A DNA stretch of 64,000 bases from contig NZ_JALLIY010000003.1 in assembly GCF_023242315.1 (NCBI RefSeq), positions 124,001 to 188,000 of the forward strand, in the 5' to 3' direction. The DNA is from Pseudomonas sp. MWU13-2105. GTDB taxonomy: Bacteria > Pseudomonadota > Gammaproteobacteria > Pseudomonadales > Pseudomonadaceae. The notes under the pieces are model-generated. The model searched no databases, was not told the DNA's origin, and saw only the letters and a list, made by a program, of their open reading frames with translations. Positions within the stretch are counted from its first letter, which is position 1; each line of letters opens with the position of its first letter. Below are positions 16,114 through 25,843 of this stretch, in pieces. Position numbers and translations under genes: made by a program.

Positions 16114-19050
16114 TCAGAGGAACAACAGCTGTAGGGTAACGTCCGGACTTGTATCGAAAACCTTGGCATAGACCTGTTTTATCGTGTCGTTGTAGTAGTA
16201 CGCATTGACGCTCGACTGTTCCAGGGCCTGCGGGCTCTCCACGTTGTCAAGTGATTCTCCGTCGAGGGTTACCGAGCGTGGCGCTTCGGCGCCGAGCAGG
16301 GAGACGAAATAAAAGGGTTCGGCGGGCAGGTAGTGATCGTGCGTGCGCTGGATGCGGATGTCCTGGCCATTCGCGATACCGGTATGGCTGATTTCGCTCA
16401 GGCGGTAGGCTTGAGCGGTGGCGTATTGAGTGCTTGAGCCATCATCCAGGTAGAGCGTGTAGGTCGAGTCCTGGCCCGGGTAGATATTGAAGGTCAGTGG
16501 ATTGACCTCAAGTTGTCCCACCCACTGTTCCAACTGGCGCATCGGCAGGATCGCACCGGCGCGTATGTAGATCGGCACCAAGTCAAGATCCGCATAATAG
16601 CCCATGACCAGGGTCCCACCGTCGATCGGTGCATCGAGGGGGAAATCGTCGTCCATGAACGCGTACCACTGCGACCCCGCGGGCAGGTAGATATCGCGCA
16701 AGGGTGGACTGGGCGGACTGGCGGTCTCGTGCGGGGTGATGATCGGGGCCACGAGGATATCGCGGCCAACGAAGAACTGATCGTTCAGGTAGTCATAGAT
16801 CCGCGGGTCCTGCGTCTCGTTGAGGAACAGGGCTCGGGCGATCGGCATACCGGTCTGCGTCGATTGGTATAAGGCGTCGTAGTAGATCTGCAACATCCGA
16901 TAGCGCAGTTCGACGTACTTCCGGCAATTGCTCGGCACCGGCTCGGCGTAGTTGAAGGGTTCCTGGAACTGCTTGACGTAGCCGTCGTAGTGATTGCGGT
17001 ACCAGGGCAAAAAGGAACCGAGCTGCATCCAGCGGGTGAACAGTTCGTAATTGGTAATCAAGCCTTCGCCGACACTGCCGTCGCCCGGGCCAAACCCGCC
17101 AATGTCGCAGCCCGAAAGCGGGATGCCCGACAGTCCCAGGTTCAGTACCTGCGGCAGGTTGATCTGGAGGAAGTCCCAGCTGGAGGCCGAGTCGCCGGTC
17201 CACAATGCCGCGTAGCGCTGCAACCCGGCATAACCGCCGCGGGCGATGATGAAGTTGCGCTGCTGCGGCCGCAATTGGTTGAGCCCGTTATAAGTGGCCT
17301 CACTGAGCAAAAGGGCGAAGGCGTTGTGCACTTGAGCGTGCGCCACGCTCTCGCCGAAGCTGGTCACCATCAGGTCCAGGGGCGCGGTCTTCCAGGGCGA
17401 CAGCACGCGGTTTTCGTTGGGCGGAGGCGCTTCTCCATACGCCGGGTTGCTGTCGGCTGTGTCGTTGGCACTCTGCTGCATCTGCGGTGTGTCATAGTAG
17501 GCGTAGATGGCCGGATCGGTCATGTCCTGCCAGACCATCTCCAGTCCGGCGGACAATAGATACTGGTACTGCCGCCCCCACCAGGTACGGACTTCGGGCC
17601 GACCAAGATCGGGGTAGTAGCCACCGGAGCCGAGCTGTGTCTCGTGGTTGCTGTTTGCCTGCAAGGGCGGGTAGGAGTAGGGGTTGCTGCCGTAGTTCAC
17701 GCCGTAGTTTTCTTCCCCGACGAACAACGAGCCGTCCGTTGGCAGGCCGGCGCGGACGTTGCTGAGGAAATAGCCTTGCACCACGCCCTCATCCCGCGTG
17801 GGGTAGGGCGCGTCCTCGCCGTTCTCATCGAGGGGGTTGTTGCTGATCATGGCTGTGATGTTGGTGCTGCACTTGAAACCGTTGGCCTTGAGGTTGGAAA
17901 ACAGCGCGCCCAGTTCAGGGAACTTGATATCACTGCTGGTAAACGTCCGATAGTTGTTCTGCAAGTCGATATCGATGTGCAGCCCGTCGATCGGGATACT
18001 GGCGTTGCGGTAGGCGTCGGCCGCCGCGCTGAGTTTTTCCTGGTCGTAATAGCCGTAGCAGCCTTGGTGGTAGCCCAGCGCATATTTCGGAGCCAGCGTC
18101 GGCCGCCCCGTCAGTTGGGTGTATTGGTCAACGACCTCTGACGTCTGGTCGCCGAGCATGAAGTAATAGTCGAGCTCACCGTACAAGGCGCCGAAATAGT
18201 ACATGCCGTCCATGTTGGAGTAATCGTTGGCGCCAATGTTGAAATAGGACTGCGACGGGTTGTCGAAGAACAGCCCGTAGCTGTACGCCGGGCCGGCATT
18301 GACGCCCTGCGGGCAGGGGTTGTTCTCGATCAACAAGGGCACGGAGCAGTAAAGCGGCTCGCTGGGGTTGAGCGGCCCGGACTGCTCGCCCTGCGCCAGC
18401 GTATCGGACAGGTATTCGAAGTTATCGAAATTGAACTGGGTCAGGCTGAAGCCGTTTTTGGCTAGTTGGGCCCCGGCTTTTTCGCCAAAACCGAAGTAGT
18501 AGGCATTCACCGGTGTTTGCTTGAAGTTGGCAATGACTTCATGGCCCGGCAGGTAGACCAGGTTGTAGTAGTGATTGTCATCCGTCGTATCGCTATGCAC
18601 CAGCTGCGGTCCGCTGCCGTCGTCGCGAAAGACTTGCAGGGCATAGGGTTGCAAATTGATGCGCAGTTGCAGGGCGCCGGTGTCGATCAGTAGAAGATCC
18701 TGGGTGTTTTGCAGGATGTTGAGCGTCACCGGGCCGAGATCGCGATTGATCACGGCATATGAATTGTCGGTGTCGTAGCCGGCATTCGCCGCAGGGTTGA
18801 AGCGAACGCGGAAACAACGGGGAGACAGGAAGGACAGTTGCAGGCTGACATTGTTGTTCTGTGCGCTCAGCAGAAAGCTGTTGCCGTCCCGCGTGATGGC
18901 GCCGACGTTACCGAATGGCGTCCACTGTCCGAGGTTGGGGGTGAAGTCGTTGGTGGTCACGAACTGGTAGGTGCCAGCTGGATCGGTTTGCAGAAAGTCC
19001 CTGGCGCCGTTGGCTCTCAGGTAGGCTTTTTGAGTAAGGGGCCGACTCAT
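16114..19050 (-). CDS. GH31 enzyme, alpha-1,4-glucan lyase-like
   Basis: A 978-residue glycoside hydrolase family 31 protein. The barrel carries the nucleophile Asp509 in VWQDMTDPA and the likely acid/base Asp620 in ALWTGDSASSW, plus LSGCDIGGF further on. Ordinary alpha-glucosidases read D-M-N-E after the nucleophile tryptophan; the DMT.PA form, with MYYFGALYGELDYYF and YYPDLGRPEVRTWWG, recalls the algal and fungal alpha-1,4-glucan lyases, which split glucan to 1,5-anhydrofructose instead of hydrolysing it. That assignment is from memory of those sequences. No signal peptide is seen, so it is probably cytoplasmic. GGAGGAA lies before the ATG. The haem protein gene upstream ends 96 bases away on the same strand, suggesting one operon. 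Confidence 0.85.
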   Translation of the reverse strand: MSRPLTQKAYLRANGARDFLQTDPAGTYQFVTTNDFTPNLGQWTPFGNVGAITRDGNSFLLSAQNNNVSLQLSFLSPRCFRVRFNPAANAGYDTDNSYAVINRDLGPVTLNILQNTQDLLLIDTGALQLRINLQPYALQVFRDDGSGPQLVHSDTTDDNHYYNLVYLPGHEVIANFKQTPVNAYYFGFGEKAGAQLAKNGFSLTQFNFDNFEYLSDTLAQGEQSGPLNPSEPLYCSVPLLIENNPCPQGVNAGPAYSYGLFFDNPSQSYFNIGANDYSNMDGMYYFGALYGELDYYFMLGDQTSEVVDQYTQLTGRPTLAPKYALGYHQGCYGYYDQEKLSAAADAYRNASIPIDGLHIDIDLQNNYRTFTSSDIKFPELGALFSNLKANGFKCSTNITAMISNNPLDENGEDAPYPTRDEGVVQGYFLSNVRAGLPTDGSLFVGEENYGVNYGSNPYSYPPLQANSNHETQLGSGGYYPDLGRPEVRTWWGRQYQYLLSAGLEMVWQDMTDPAIYAYYDTPQMQQSANDTADSNPAYGEAPPPNENRVLSPWKTAPLDLMVTSFGESVAHAQVHNAFALLLSEATYNGLNQLRPQQRNFIIARGGYAGLQRYAALWTGDSASSWDFLQINLPQVLNLGLSGIPLSGCDIGGFGPGDGSVGEGLITNYELFTRWMQLGSFLPWYRNHYDGYVKQFQEPFNYAEPVPSNCRKYVELRYRMLQIYYDALYQSTQTGMPIARALFLNETQDPRIYDYLNDQFFVGRDILVAPIITPHETASPPSPPLRDIYLPAGSQWYAFMDDDFPLDAPIDGGTLVMGYYADLDLVPIYIRAGAILPMRQLEQWVGQLEVNPLTFNIYPGQDSTYTLYLDDGSSTQYATAQAYRLSEISHTGIANGQDIRIQRTHDHYLPAEPFYFVSLLGAEAPRSVTLDGESLDNVESPQALEQSSVNAYYYNDTIKQVYAKVFDTSPDVTLQLLFL

Positions 19051-19146
19051 GATGAAGTTCCTCCGTGGAATGGGTTGAGCGCTGGGATGATGCGCGCGCT
19101 CCCCGGAGGCTTTTCACAGGCGCCTCCGGTAGCGTGCTCAAGCCTC

Positions 19147-20769
19147 TCAGGGGCTCGGCTTTGCCTCCGTGCCGTCGGTGCGGAAATGCGCCAGCTGTTG
19201 AAACATCCAACTGAAGTCAGAGCTGGTCGGACCATTGAAAGTCGCCGTTTTGACGCCGTTGGCACCCAGGGTGTAAGCGCTGGCGATACCCGCCGAATAG
19301 TGGCAGCCCATGCAGCTTTCAGTGGCGAAGACCTGGTCGGTCACCGCCGGCCCGCCTTCCTCTTCCTGTCCTACGGGCTGGTTGCCCTCCTGGAAATACG
19401 TCTCCATGATCGAGTTGGCCAGATAGACCGGTGTCGGCTTGCCGCCGGACTTGTTGTCGATGCTCCCTGGCAAGGTCCCCGGGCCTGGGGTGGTCGGCGG
19501 CGCGGCGGGGTCTGTCGGCCATTGGGTGTTGATCAGCTCGTAGTATTGCCAGACCGAACCCACGTCACGCAGCAAGGCCTGGACTTGTCGATTGATCTGC
19601 TCGGTGGCGGGGGGAATGGGGATCACCCGGGTCACTTGGGTGCGCAACTGGCCCGTGGCCGGATCCTTGGTCGGCGGATAGCTGTTGACCAGGCAAGTTG
19701 CGCAGTCGGGATTGTTGAAGGAGGCTCGCAGGTGCTGCGGCTTGCCATTGACCTGAACGGTCTCGAGTGAGTTGACCTGCAGATTGTCGACGTGCTCGAA
19801 GGTTGACCAGCTCCATTGCGGCGAGGTGCCGGTCTTGTGCGCGATGTGCATGCCCACCAGGCCGACCTGTGCATCGTGCCAGCCCTTGCCGTCGTCGTTG
19901 AGTATCATCGCGGTGGTGCTGAAATAGCGTTGCGGGATATCACCGGCCGCTTCATCCAGGATACGCCAGGCGAGCTTGATCTCGATCGCGCCGGGTTGCT
20001 CGGGACGATTGAATGATCCGGCGGGCATATTCAAGGCATTATGCGTGTTGCTGAAGGCGATCTGCCCATCGAGGTTGTAGAGCTGGTTCTGCACGATGTA
20101 CTGGGTTTCGGTATCGTTCATCAGTATTTCGTAATGGGCCTGCCGGCCATGCTGGTCCCAAAGCGGATGGGTAAAGGCTTGCCGGGTCTCATTCAGTACA
20201 GTCAGTGCCTTGGTGGCGCTGATGATCGACAGAATTCGCTTGCTACGGTCGGTGCTCGTCGCCGCCATCGGCCCCAGGGGCACGCCATGGCGCACCGTCA
20301 CGGCTTGACGCAGGGGCCGCGCCGCTTGCGTTTCGGTGAGCAACGAGGGCGGTGGCCGACCGTCTTCCTGGAACAGCTCGAACGACTCGCGCCAGCGTGT
20401 CCAGGCCGGTGGGCCGAATGCCAGGTCGGTAATGTGTGGCGCAGGCTTACCTTGTTCGCCTGTCGGCCAATTGATTGCCAGGAATTGTTGCCAGGAAAAG
20501 ATATCGAAGACCCGTTGCACCTGGGCGAACTCGCCATTTTTCGTCAGGGTGCCGATCAGCGCGGGGTCGACGTCCGACGGAATCACCGGGCTCAGGGGGG
20601 AAGGTAAGTCCGGGGAGAACACAGGTCCGGTCTGGGCGGCTGCCAGTTGGGTAGCCAACAACAGTCCTGAGAGGGCCAATCCGGCAAGGCCGTTTCGGAG
20701 GAACGACGAGCAAGGCTGATGGATCAGACCGCGCCCCATAGCACTGCTAAGGCGATCAACGCTTTCCAT
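19147..20769 (-). CDS. Exported cytochrome c-like protein with one CXXCH motif
   Basis: A 540-residue protein. A signal peptide is visible at about residues 22-46 (LRNGLAGLALSGLLLATQLAAA, then AQTG), so it should reach the periplasm. One haem c attachment motif (ESCMGCHYSAG) lies near residue 495, followed by a short tail; a second cysteine pair (DCATC) is around residue 355. The large N-terminal part with DIFSWQQFLAINWP is shared with uncharacterised Pseudomonas proteins as far as I recall. A covalent haem suggests electron transfer or oxidase activity. It precedes the GH31 gene by 96 bases on the same strand. AAGGA stands before the ATG. Confidence 0.75.
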   Translation of the reverse strand: MESVDRLSSAMGRGLIHQPCSSFLRNGLAGLALSGLLLATQLAAAQTGPVFSPDLPSPLSPVIPSDVDPALIGTLTKNGEFAQVQRVFDIFSWQQFLAINWPTGEQGKPAPHITDLAFGPPAWTRWRESFELFQEDGRPPPSLLTETQAARPLRQAVTVRHGVPLGPMAATSTDRSKRILSIISATKALTVLNETRQAFTHPLWDQHGRQAHYEILMNDTETQYIVQNQLYNLDGQIAFSNTHNALNMPAGSFNRPEQPGAIEIKLAWRILDEAAGDIPQRYFSTTAMILNDDGKGWHDAQVGLVGMHIAHKTGTSPQWSWSTFEHVDNLQVNSLETVQVNGKPQHLRASFNNPDCATCLVNSYPPTKDPATGQLRTQVTRVIPIPPATEQINRQVQALLRDVGSVWQYYELINTQWPTDPAAPPTTPGPGTLPGSIDNKSGGKPTPVYLANSIMETYFQEGNQPVGQEEEGGPAVTDQVFATESCMGCHYSAGIASAYTLGANGVKTATFNGPTSSDFSWMFQQLAHFRTDGTEAKPSP

Positions 20770-20820
20770 AGGTCATATCCTTGACTGGGTGCGCGCAGAA
20801 AACTGGAGCACAAGGCGACT

Positions 20821-20844
20821 CACGGCAGCAGTCCTGCTGCCGTG
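20821..20844. repeat. Perfect inverted repeat in the gap before the haem protein gene
   Basis: CACGGCAGCA, a 4-base loop (GTCC) and TGCTGCCGTG form a perfect 10-bp hairpin. It lacks a T-run on either side, so it is a doubtful terminator. It lies 52 bases upstream of the haem protein start and could be an operator or transcript-end structure. The rest of 20770-21057 shows nothing recognisable. Confidence 0.5.
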
Positions 20845-21057
20845 CTCAAGCGTTCGGAGTTTTGGGCCGCACAAGCGGCTTATGCCCGGATACCCGAGTT
20901 CATGTCTTGACGTTGTGATGCGCCTAGCAGGGTTTAGCAGGCGGTTGTGGGAGCGTCAAATGCGAAGTCGCATTTCGACGAAAACGCTATGCCATGAGCG
21001 AGGTACCCGTGGCAGCTCATTGAACTTGAGTGACTAAAAAGCGTGCTGGCGTTTTTT

Positions 21058-22794
21058 TCAACGCATATCCGTTAGCGTATCGATCTCGTCTAATGCCAAC
21101 GCTGGGGTACGCGGCGGGATCAAACGCTTGCTTGCAGTCGACTCGAACGCCGAAGCCAGGTGAAGCAGCGTTGAATCGTCATAAGCACGACCGGCGAAGG
21201 TCAGGCCGACCGGCATGCCGATATCCGCCATGACGCCCATCGGTACCGTGACCGTAGGCACGCCCAGATGGCGGATGGCGAGGTTGCCGTTGGCGACCCA
21301 GATACCGTTGCTCCAGGCAATATCCGCCGACTTTGGATTGACATCGGCATCCGCCGGAGCGACGTCGGCCACTGTCGGGAAGAGCACCGCATCGAGTCCC
21401 AGGCGATCCATCCACTCCTCAAGATCGATACGACGGGTCTGTTCAAGCCCGCGCAGTCCGTCAGGCAAGGTGCTGATCTCGTTCCACGGGGTAATCCCGC
21501 GCTCGGCCATGCGCACATACTCGTCCATGCCGGCGGCCAGGTCGCCTTCGCGGTTGGGCAGGGTGCCGGGGTCGTGGGGGAAAATCTTCGGCCCGTCCAC
21601 GTCCACCAGGCGGTTCAACGCGGGATCGCCATTGGCCCGCAGGAAATCATCGAAGGCCCAGGCCGACAGTTCCCATAACTCATGGTGCAGGAACTCCTTG
21701 GACACCAGGCCGCGGGTGAACACGGTCGGCGTACCCGGACGATCGCCTTCGCAGTTCGAGACCAGCGGGAAATCGACCTCGAGCACCTCGGCACCCGCCG
21801 CTTCGAGCGCCTTGCGCGCGGATTCCCAGAGGGCAATCACCGAAGCTCGGGTGTTGATGCGCTGACCTGTCGGGCCACCGATTCCCGGCGCATCGCTGGT
21901 GCCGGCTTCAGGATCCGCGTTGATGAACATGCGTGGCACGCCGAAGCGTTTGCCGGCGAGTGCATCGATACCGGCGGCCAGTGCGCCATAGGATTCGGGA
22001 CGCACCGCGGCCACGCCCGGAATCGGCACCCAGGGCTGCATCCGCCACAGATCACCGCGGGTATCGGGATCCTCCGCCACTACCACGTCGAGTACTTCGA
22101 GGAGGTCGGCCATGGTCCTGGCGTAGGGCACGACGACGTCCATGGTCGGGGTCAATGGCCAGTTGCCGCGTACCGAGATCACGCCCCGCGAAGGGGTATA
22201 GGCACACAGGCCATTGTTCGAAGCCGGGCCGCGTCCGCTTGACCAGGTTTCTTCAGCGAGGCCGAACGCGGCGAAACTGGCGGCAGTCGCCGTCCCGGCG
22301 CCATTCGATGAGCCCGAGGCGAAAGGCGCGGTGAGGTAGTCGGCGTTGTACGGGCTCTCCGCCCGACCGTAGACCCCGCGCTGCATGCCGCCGTTGGCCA
22401 TGGGCGGCATATTGGTCTTGCCCAGGCAGATCGCGCCACCTGCGCGTAGCCGTTCGATGGTGAACGCATCGCGCTGGGCGACCAGCTTGGCGAAGGCCGG
22501 ACTACCGGAGGCGGCGGTAAGCCCCTTGACCAGATAACTGTCCTTGGCGGTATAGGGAATACCGTCGAGTGGTCCCAGTGTCTCGCCCTTGGCCCGGCGG
22601 GCATCGGACGCCCGGGCTTCGTTGAGGGCCTCGGGGTTGCGGACCACCACCGCGTTGAGGGCGGTAGGCGTATCGGTGCCGTCGTAGGCGTCGATCCTGG
22701 CGAGGTAGGCCTGAACCAGTTCAACCGCCGTGGTCTGGCCGGATTCGAGCGCAGCGCGCAGCTGGGCAATGGAAACTTCGGTTACTTCGATCAT
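21058..22794 (-). CDS. Amidase signature family protein
   Basis: About 578 residues from MIEVTEVSIAQLRAALESGQ. The amidase signature is present: catalytic lysine in GIPYTAKDSYLVKG and the Gly/Ser-rich stretch FASGSSNGAGTATAASFAAFGLAEET supplying the two serines of the Ser-Ser-Lys triad. Such enzymes hydrolyse amide bonds; the substrate is unknown. The ATG at 22794 begins the conserved region. ATG at 22842 or TTG at 22863 would add a Pro/Ser-rich leader; none has a good ribosome binding site. It runs in the same direction as the transsulfuration genes upstream, 148 bases away. Confidence 0.8.
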   Translation of the reverse strand: MIEVTEVSIAQLRAALESGQTTAVELVQAYLARIDAYDGTDTPTALNAVVVRNPEALNEARASDARRAKGETLGPLDGIPYTAKDSYLVKGLTAASGSPAFAKLVAQRDAFTIERLRAGGAICLGKTNMPPMANGGMQRGVYGRAESPYNADYLTAPFASGSSNGAGTATAASFAAFGLAEETWSSGRGPASNNGLCAYTPSRGVISVRGNWPLTPTMDVVVPYARTMADLLEVLDVVVAEDPDTRGDLWRMQPWVPIPGVAAVRPESYGALAAGIDALAGKRFGVPRMFINADPEAGTSDAPGIGGPTGQRINTRASVIALWESARKALEAAGAEVLEVDFPLVSNCEGDRPGTPTVFTRGLVSKEFLHHELWELSAWAFDDFLRANGDPALNRLVDVDGPKIFPHDPGTLPNREGDLAAGMDEYVRMAERGITPWNEISTLPDGLRGLEQTRRIDLEEWMDRLGLDAVLFPTVADVAPADADVNPKSADIAWSNGIWVANGNLAIRHLGVPTVTVPMGVMADIGMPVGLTFAGRAYDDSTLLHLASAFESTASKRLIPPRTPALALDEIDTLTDMR

Positions 22795-22942
22795 GTGGTT
22801 ATCGCCGACTGCGGAGGGGGCGGGGGGGAGTGTTGGTGTCATAGGGGAGCTTGGGTAGCTCAATCAAGCCGATGGACAATGCATCTTAAAAGAAAGGAGG
22901 CAGGCCACCAAATTTCGTTGGCGGCGGCCTGTATCCCATGGC

Positions 22943-24121
22943 TCAGATCCGCGCCAAGGCCTGCGCCAGATCCGCCCGCAGGTCCTCGACGTCCTCGACA
23001 CCCACCGACAAACGCACCAGCCCATCGCCGATACCGAGTTGCGCGCGGGTGTCCGCGGGGATGCTGGCGTGGGTCATGATCGCCGGGTGCTCGATCAGGC
23101 TTTCGACGCCGCCCAGGCTCTCGGCCAGGGCGAAGATCTGCACGCTTTCCAGGAAGCGCTTGGCACCGGCCAGGTCGCTTTTCAGGTCCACGGAAATCAT
23201 CCCGCCGAAGCCGCGCATCTGCCGCCGCGCCAGTTCGTGCTGCGGGTGTGACGGCAGGCCCGGATAGTAGACCCGTGCCACCTGTGGCTGACGTTCGAGC
23301 CAGGTCGCCAGGTCCAGGGCGTTGCTGCAATGGCGCTCCATGCGCAGCGACAGGGTCTTCACGCCACGCAAGGTGAGGAAGGCGTCAAAGGGCCCGGCAA
23401 TGGCCCCCACCGAGTTTTGCAGAAAGCCCAGGCGTCCGGCGAGTTCGGCGTTTTGCCCGACCACCGCGATGCCGCCGATCACATCGGAGTGGCCGTTGAG
23501 GTATTTGGTCGTCGAGTGCACCACGATATCGAAGCCCAGCTCCAGCGGACGCTGGATCCAGGGACTGGCGAAGGTGTTGTCGGCGACGCAGAGGATGTCG
23601 CGGTCACGACAGATACGGGCGATGGCGGCGAGGTCCGTGAGGCTCAGCAGGGGGTTGCTCGGCGTCTCGACCCAGACCATCCGCGTATTGTCCTGCAGGG
23701 CCGCTTCGAAGGCGCCGAGGTCGGTCAGGTCGACGTAGCTGAAGCGATGCCCGGCACTGCGTTGGCGCACCTTGTCGAACAGGCGGAAGGTGCCGCCGTA
23801 CAAGTCATTGCCGGAGACCACATGGGCGCCGGCATCAAGCAGTTCGAGCACGGTGGAGATCGCCGCCAGCCCGGAGGCGAAGGCGAAGGCCTGGGTGCCG
23901 CCCTCCAGATCCGCCACGCAGCGCTCCAGGGCAAAGCGCGTCGGGTTGTGCGAGCGGCCGTAGTCGAAGCCCTTGTGCACGCCAGGGCTTTCTTGCAGAT
24001 AGGTGGAGTTGGCGTAGATCGGCGGCATCAGCGCCCCGGTGGTCGGGTCCGGCGCCTGCCCGGCATGAATGACACGGGTGGCGAAGGCGTGGGCGGCGGC
24101 GGACTGGTCGTGCTGACTCAT
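22943..24121 (-). CDS. Cystathionine gamma-lyase (Cys/Met metabolism PLP enzyme)
   Basis: A 392-residue PLP enzyme of the trans-sulfuration family. Landmarks are [35 protein letters not shown], the PLP-phosphate region FASGLAAI, and the PLP lysine in [13 protein letters not shown] (near residue 208). The C-terminus has [20 protein letters not shown] and [11 protein letters not shown]. It probably splits cystathionine to cysteine, 2-oxobutyrate and ammonia. The start codon overlaps the stop of cystathionine beta-synthase by 4 bases (ATGA), so the two are translationally coupled and complete the methionine-to-cysteine route. Confidence 0.9.
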   Translation of the reverse strand: MSQHDQSAAAHAFATRVIHAGQAPDPTTGALMPPIYANSTYLQESPGVHKGFDYGRSHNPTRFALERCVADLEGGTQAFAFASGLAAISTVLELLDAGAHVVSGNDLYGGTFRLFDKVRQRSAGHRFSYVDLTDLGAFEAALQDNTRMVWVETPSNPLLSLTDLAAIARICRDRDILCVADNTFASPWIQRPLELGFDIVVHSTTKYLNGHSDVIGGIAVVGQNAELAGRLGFLQNSVGAIAGPFDAFLTLRGVKTLSLRMERHCSNALDLATWLERQPQVARVYYPGLPSHPQHELARRQMRGFGGMISVDLKSDLAGAKRFLESVQIFALAESLGGVESLIEHPAIMTHASIPADTRAQLGIGDGLVRLSVGVEDVEDLRADLAQALARI

Positions 24122-25494
24122 GCAAGGGATCTCCGTAGGTGATTGAGCAGGTCGACGCGGGTGATCAGGCCATGAAAGCCCGCGGCGTCGGCGATGATTG
24201 CCACCAGCCCGCGAGCCAGCTCGGCCTGCAGTTCCGCCAGGCTGGCGGTGGGGGCCAGGGTTTGCAGTTGGTCGGTCATGACACTGGCCACGCTCAGGCG
24301 AAAGTGCGTCGCGTCGTCATGCATGCCCAGCAGGATATCCGATTCGTCGATCACCCCCACCAGTCGTTGGCCGTCCACCAGCACCGGCAGTTGCGAGACG
24401 TCCGCCAGGCGCATGCGCTGGAAGGCGGTGAGCAGGGTGTCGTCCGGCCCGACGCTGATCACCCGGCCATCCTCGAAGCGCCGCGCGATCAGGTCGCGCA
24501 GGTCGCCGTAGTGCTTGTATTTCAGCAACCCCTGGTCGTTCATCCACTGGTCGTTGTAGACCTTGGACAGGTAACGGGTGCCGGTGTCGCAGACGAAGGT
24601 GACGACGCGCTTGGGCTCGGTTTGCTCGCGGCAATAGCGCAGTGCCGCGGCCAGCAGGGTGCCGGTCGAGGAGCCGCCGAGAATGCCTTCGGCGCGCAGC
24701 AGCTGGCGGGCGTGATCGAAGCTTTCTTCGTCGCTGATCGAGTAGGCGTGGCGCACGCTGGACAGGTCGGCGATCGAAGGAATGAAGTCTTCGCCGATAC
24801 CTTCCACGGCCCAGGAGCCGGCGCTGCCGATGGTGCCGCTGCGGCTGTATTCGGCCATCACCGAGCCGACGGGGTCGGCCAGGACCATGTCCAGGTCCGG
24901 CTGTACGCGTTGGAAGAAACGGGTCAGTCCGGTCAAGGTGCCGGCCGAACCGACGCCGACGACGATAGCGTCGACATCGTGTTGGGTTTGTGCCCAGATC
25001 TCCGGCGCTGTACTGGTTTCATGGGCCAGCGGGTTGGCCGGGTTGTTGAATTGATCGGCGAAGAACGCGTCGGGAATTTCCCTGGCCAGCCGCGCGGCGA
25101 CATCCTGGTAATACTCGGGATGGCCTTTGCCGACATCGGAACGGGTGATGTGCACCTCGGCGCCCATGGCCTTGAGGTGCAGGACCTTTTCGGTGGACAT
25201 CTTGTCGGGGACCACCAGCACCACCCGGTAACCCTTGGCCCGGCCCACCAGTGCCAGGCCCAGGCCGGTGTTGCCGGCGGTGGCTTCGACGATGGTCGCG
25301 CCGGGGCGCAGGCGCCCGTCGCGCTCGGCCGTATCGATCATCGCCAGGCCGATACGGTCCTTGATCGAGCCGCCAGGGTTCTGTGATTCAAGCTTGAGGA
25401 ACAACGTGCACGGACCGGTATCGAAGCGGCTGACGCGCACCAGCGGCGTATTGCCGATCAGTTCGAGTACGGCGGGGCGGGAGTTGTTCGGCAT
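24118..25494 (-). CDS. Cystathionine beta-synthase with C-terminal CBS domains
   Basis: A 458-residue fold-type II PLP enzyme. Residues 1 to about 320 form the catalytic core with the PLP lysine in NPGGSIKDRIG (near residue 45), EATAGNTGLGLA, and GSAGTLTG for phosphate binding. From about 340 a CBS-domain pair follows (VISVGPDDTLLTAFQRMRLADVSQLPVL, SVMTDQLQTL), a regulatory module that may bind an adenosyl ligand. It makes cystathionine from homocysteine and serine. GAGGTGA precedes the ATG. It overlaps the gamma-lyase gene by 4 bases. Confidence 0.9.
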   Translation of the reverse strand: MPNNSRPAVLELIGNTPLVRVSRFDTGPCTLFLKLESQNPGGSIKDRIGLAMIDTAERDGRLRPGATIVEATAGNTGLGLALVGRAKGYRVVLVVPDKMSTEKVLHLKAMGAEVHITRSDVGKGHPEYYQDVAARLAREIPDAFFADQFNNPANPLAHETSTAPEIWAQTQHDVDAIVVGVGSAGTLTGLTRFFQRVQPDLDMVLADPVGSVMAEYSRSGTIGSAGSWAVEGIGEDFIPSIADLSSVRHAYSISDEESFDHARQLLRAEGILGGSSTGTLLAAALRYCREQTEPKRVVTFVCDTGTRYLSKVYNDQWMNDQGLLKYKHYGDLRDLIARRFEDGRVISVGPDDTLLTAFQRMRLADVSQLPVLVDGQRLVGVIDESDILLGMHDDATHFRLSVASVMTDQLQTLAPTASLAELQAELARGLVAIIADAAGFHGLITRVDLLNHLRRSLA

Positions 25495-25701
25495 GTCGTC
25501 ACCTCGTTACGCGGGAAGTCCGTATTGGATGGACAGCGGGCTGGGGGAGCGGGTTGCAGATAAAAGGTATCGTTTGGAACATAGGCCGCTATCGCACCAG
25601 CCGCAACCGCGGGCGGGCAATTGATGACGTGGGCGCCAGGGACAGGGGCGTCACGCAACAACAATTTACAATTTTTCCGGCGCTGGCTATGATCGCCGGC
25701 C

Positions 25702-25759
25702 GGAGATGGCATTCCTCCGTATCAACCGCTGCTTCTCTTGCAGCTGATGATGCCTGCAG
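25702..25759 (+). promoter_or_regulatory. Fluoride riboswitch (crcB motif)
   Basis: The 58 bases follow the known fluoride aptamer: GGAGATGGCATTCCTCC as the first stem with its loop, then AACCGCTGC, a short hairpin loop, and GCAGCTGATGATGCCTGC closing the second stem and pseudoknot. It is nearly identical to my memory of the P. syringae aptamer. It is followed at 25762-25777 by a small hairpin (ACCTG/CAGGT) that may belong to the expression platform. It lies about 85 bases before a CLC-type transporter gene in the same direction, the classical arrangement. Fluoride binding should switch that gene on. Confidence 0.93.
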
Positions 25760-25843
25760 AAACCTGATCAAACAGGTCTGTAGGTGCTCGCGCCCAGAAT
25801 GCCTCTTTGGTCAGTCCCCATTGACATGCTACGGCTGACCCCC

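Noticed and set aside
13735..20769. RiPP biosynthetic cluster around the YcaO gene
   Set aside because: The YcaO domain is of the E. coli YcaO type fused to OsmC, and there is no precursor peptide, dehydrogenase, protease or exporter nearby.
20821..20844. Terminator for the amidase gene
   Set aside because: The hairpin lies more than 200 bases past the amidase stop and lacks a T-run.
24139..25386. 415-codon open frame on the plus strand
   Set aside because: It lies opposite cystathionine beta-synthase and has no recognisable protein features.
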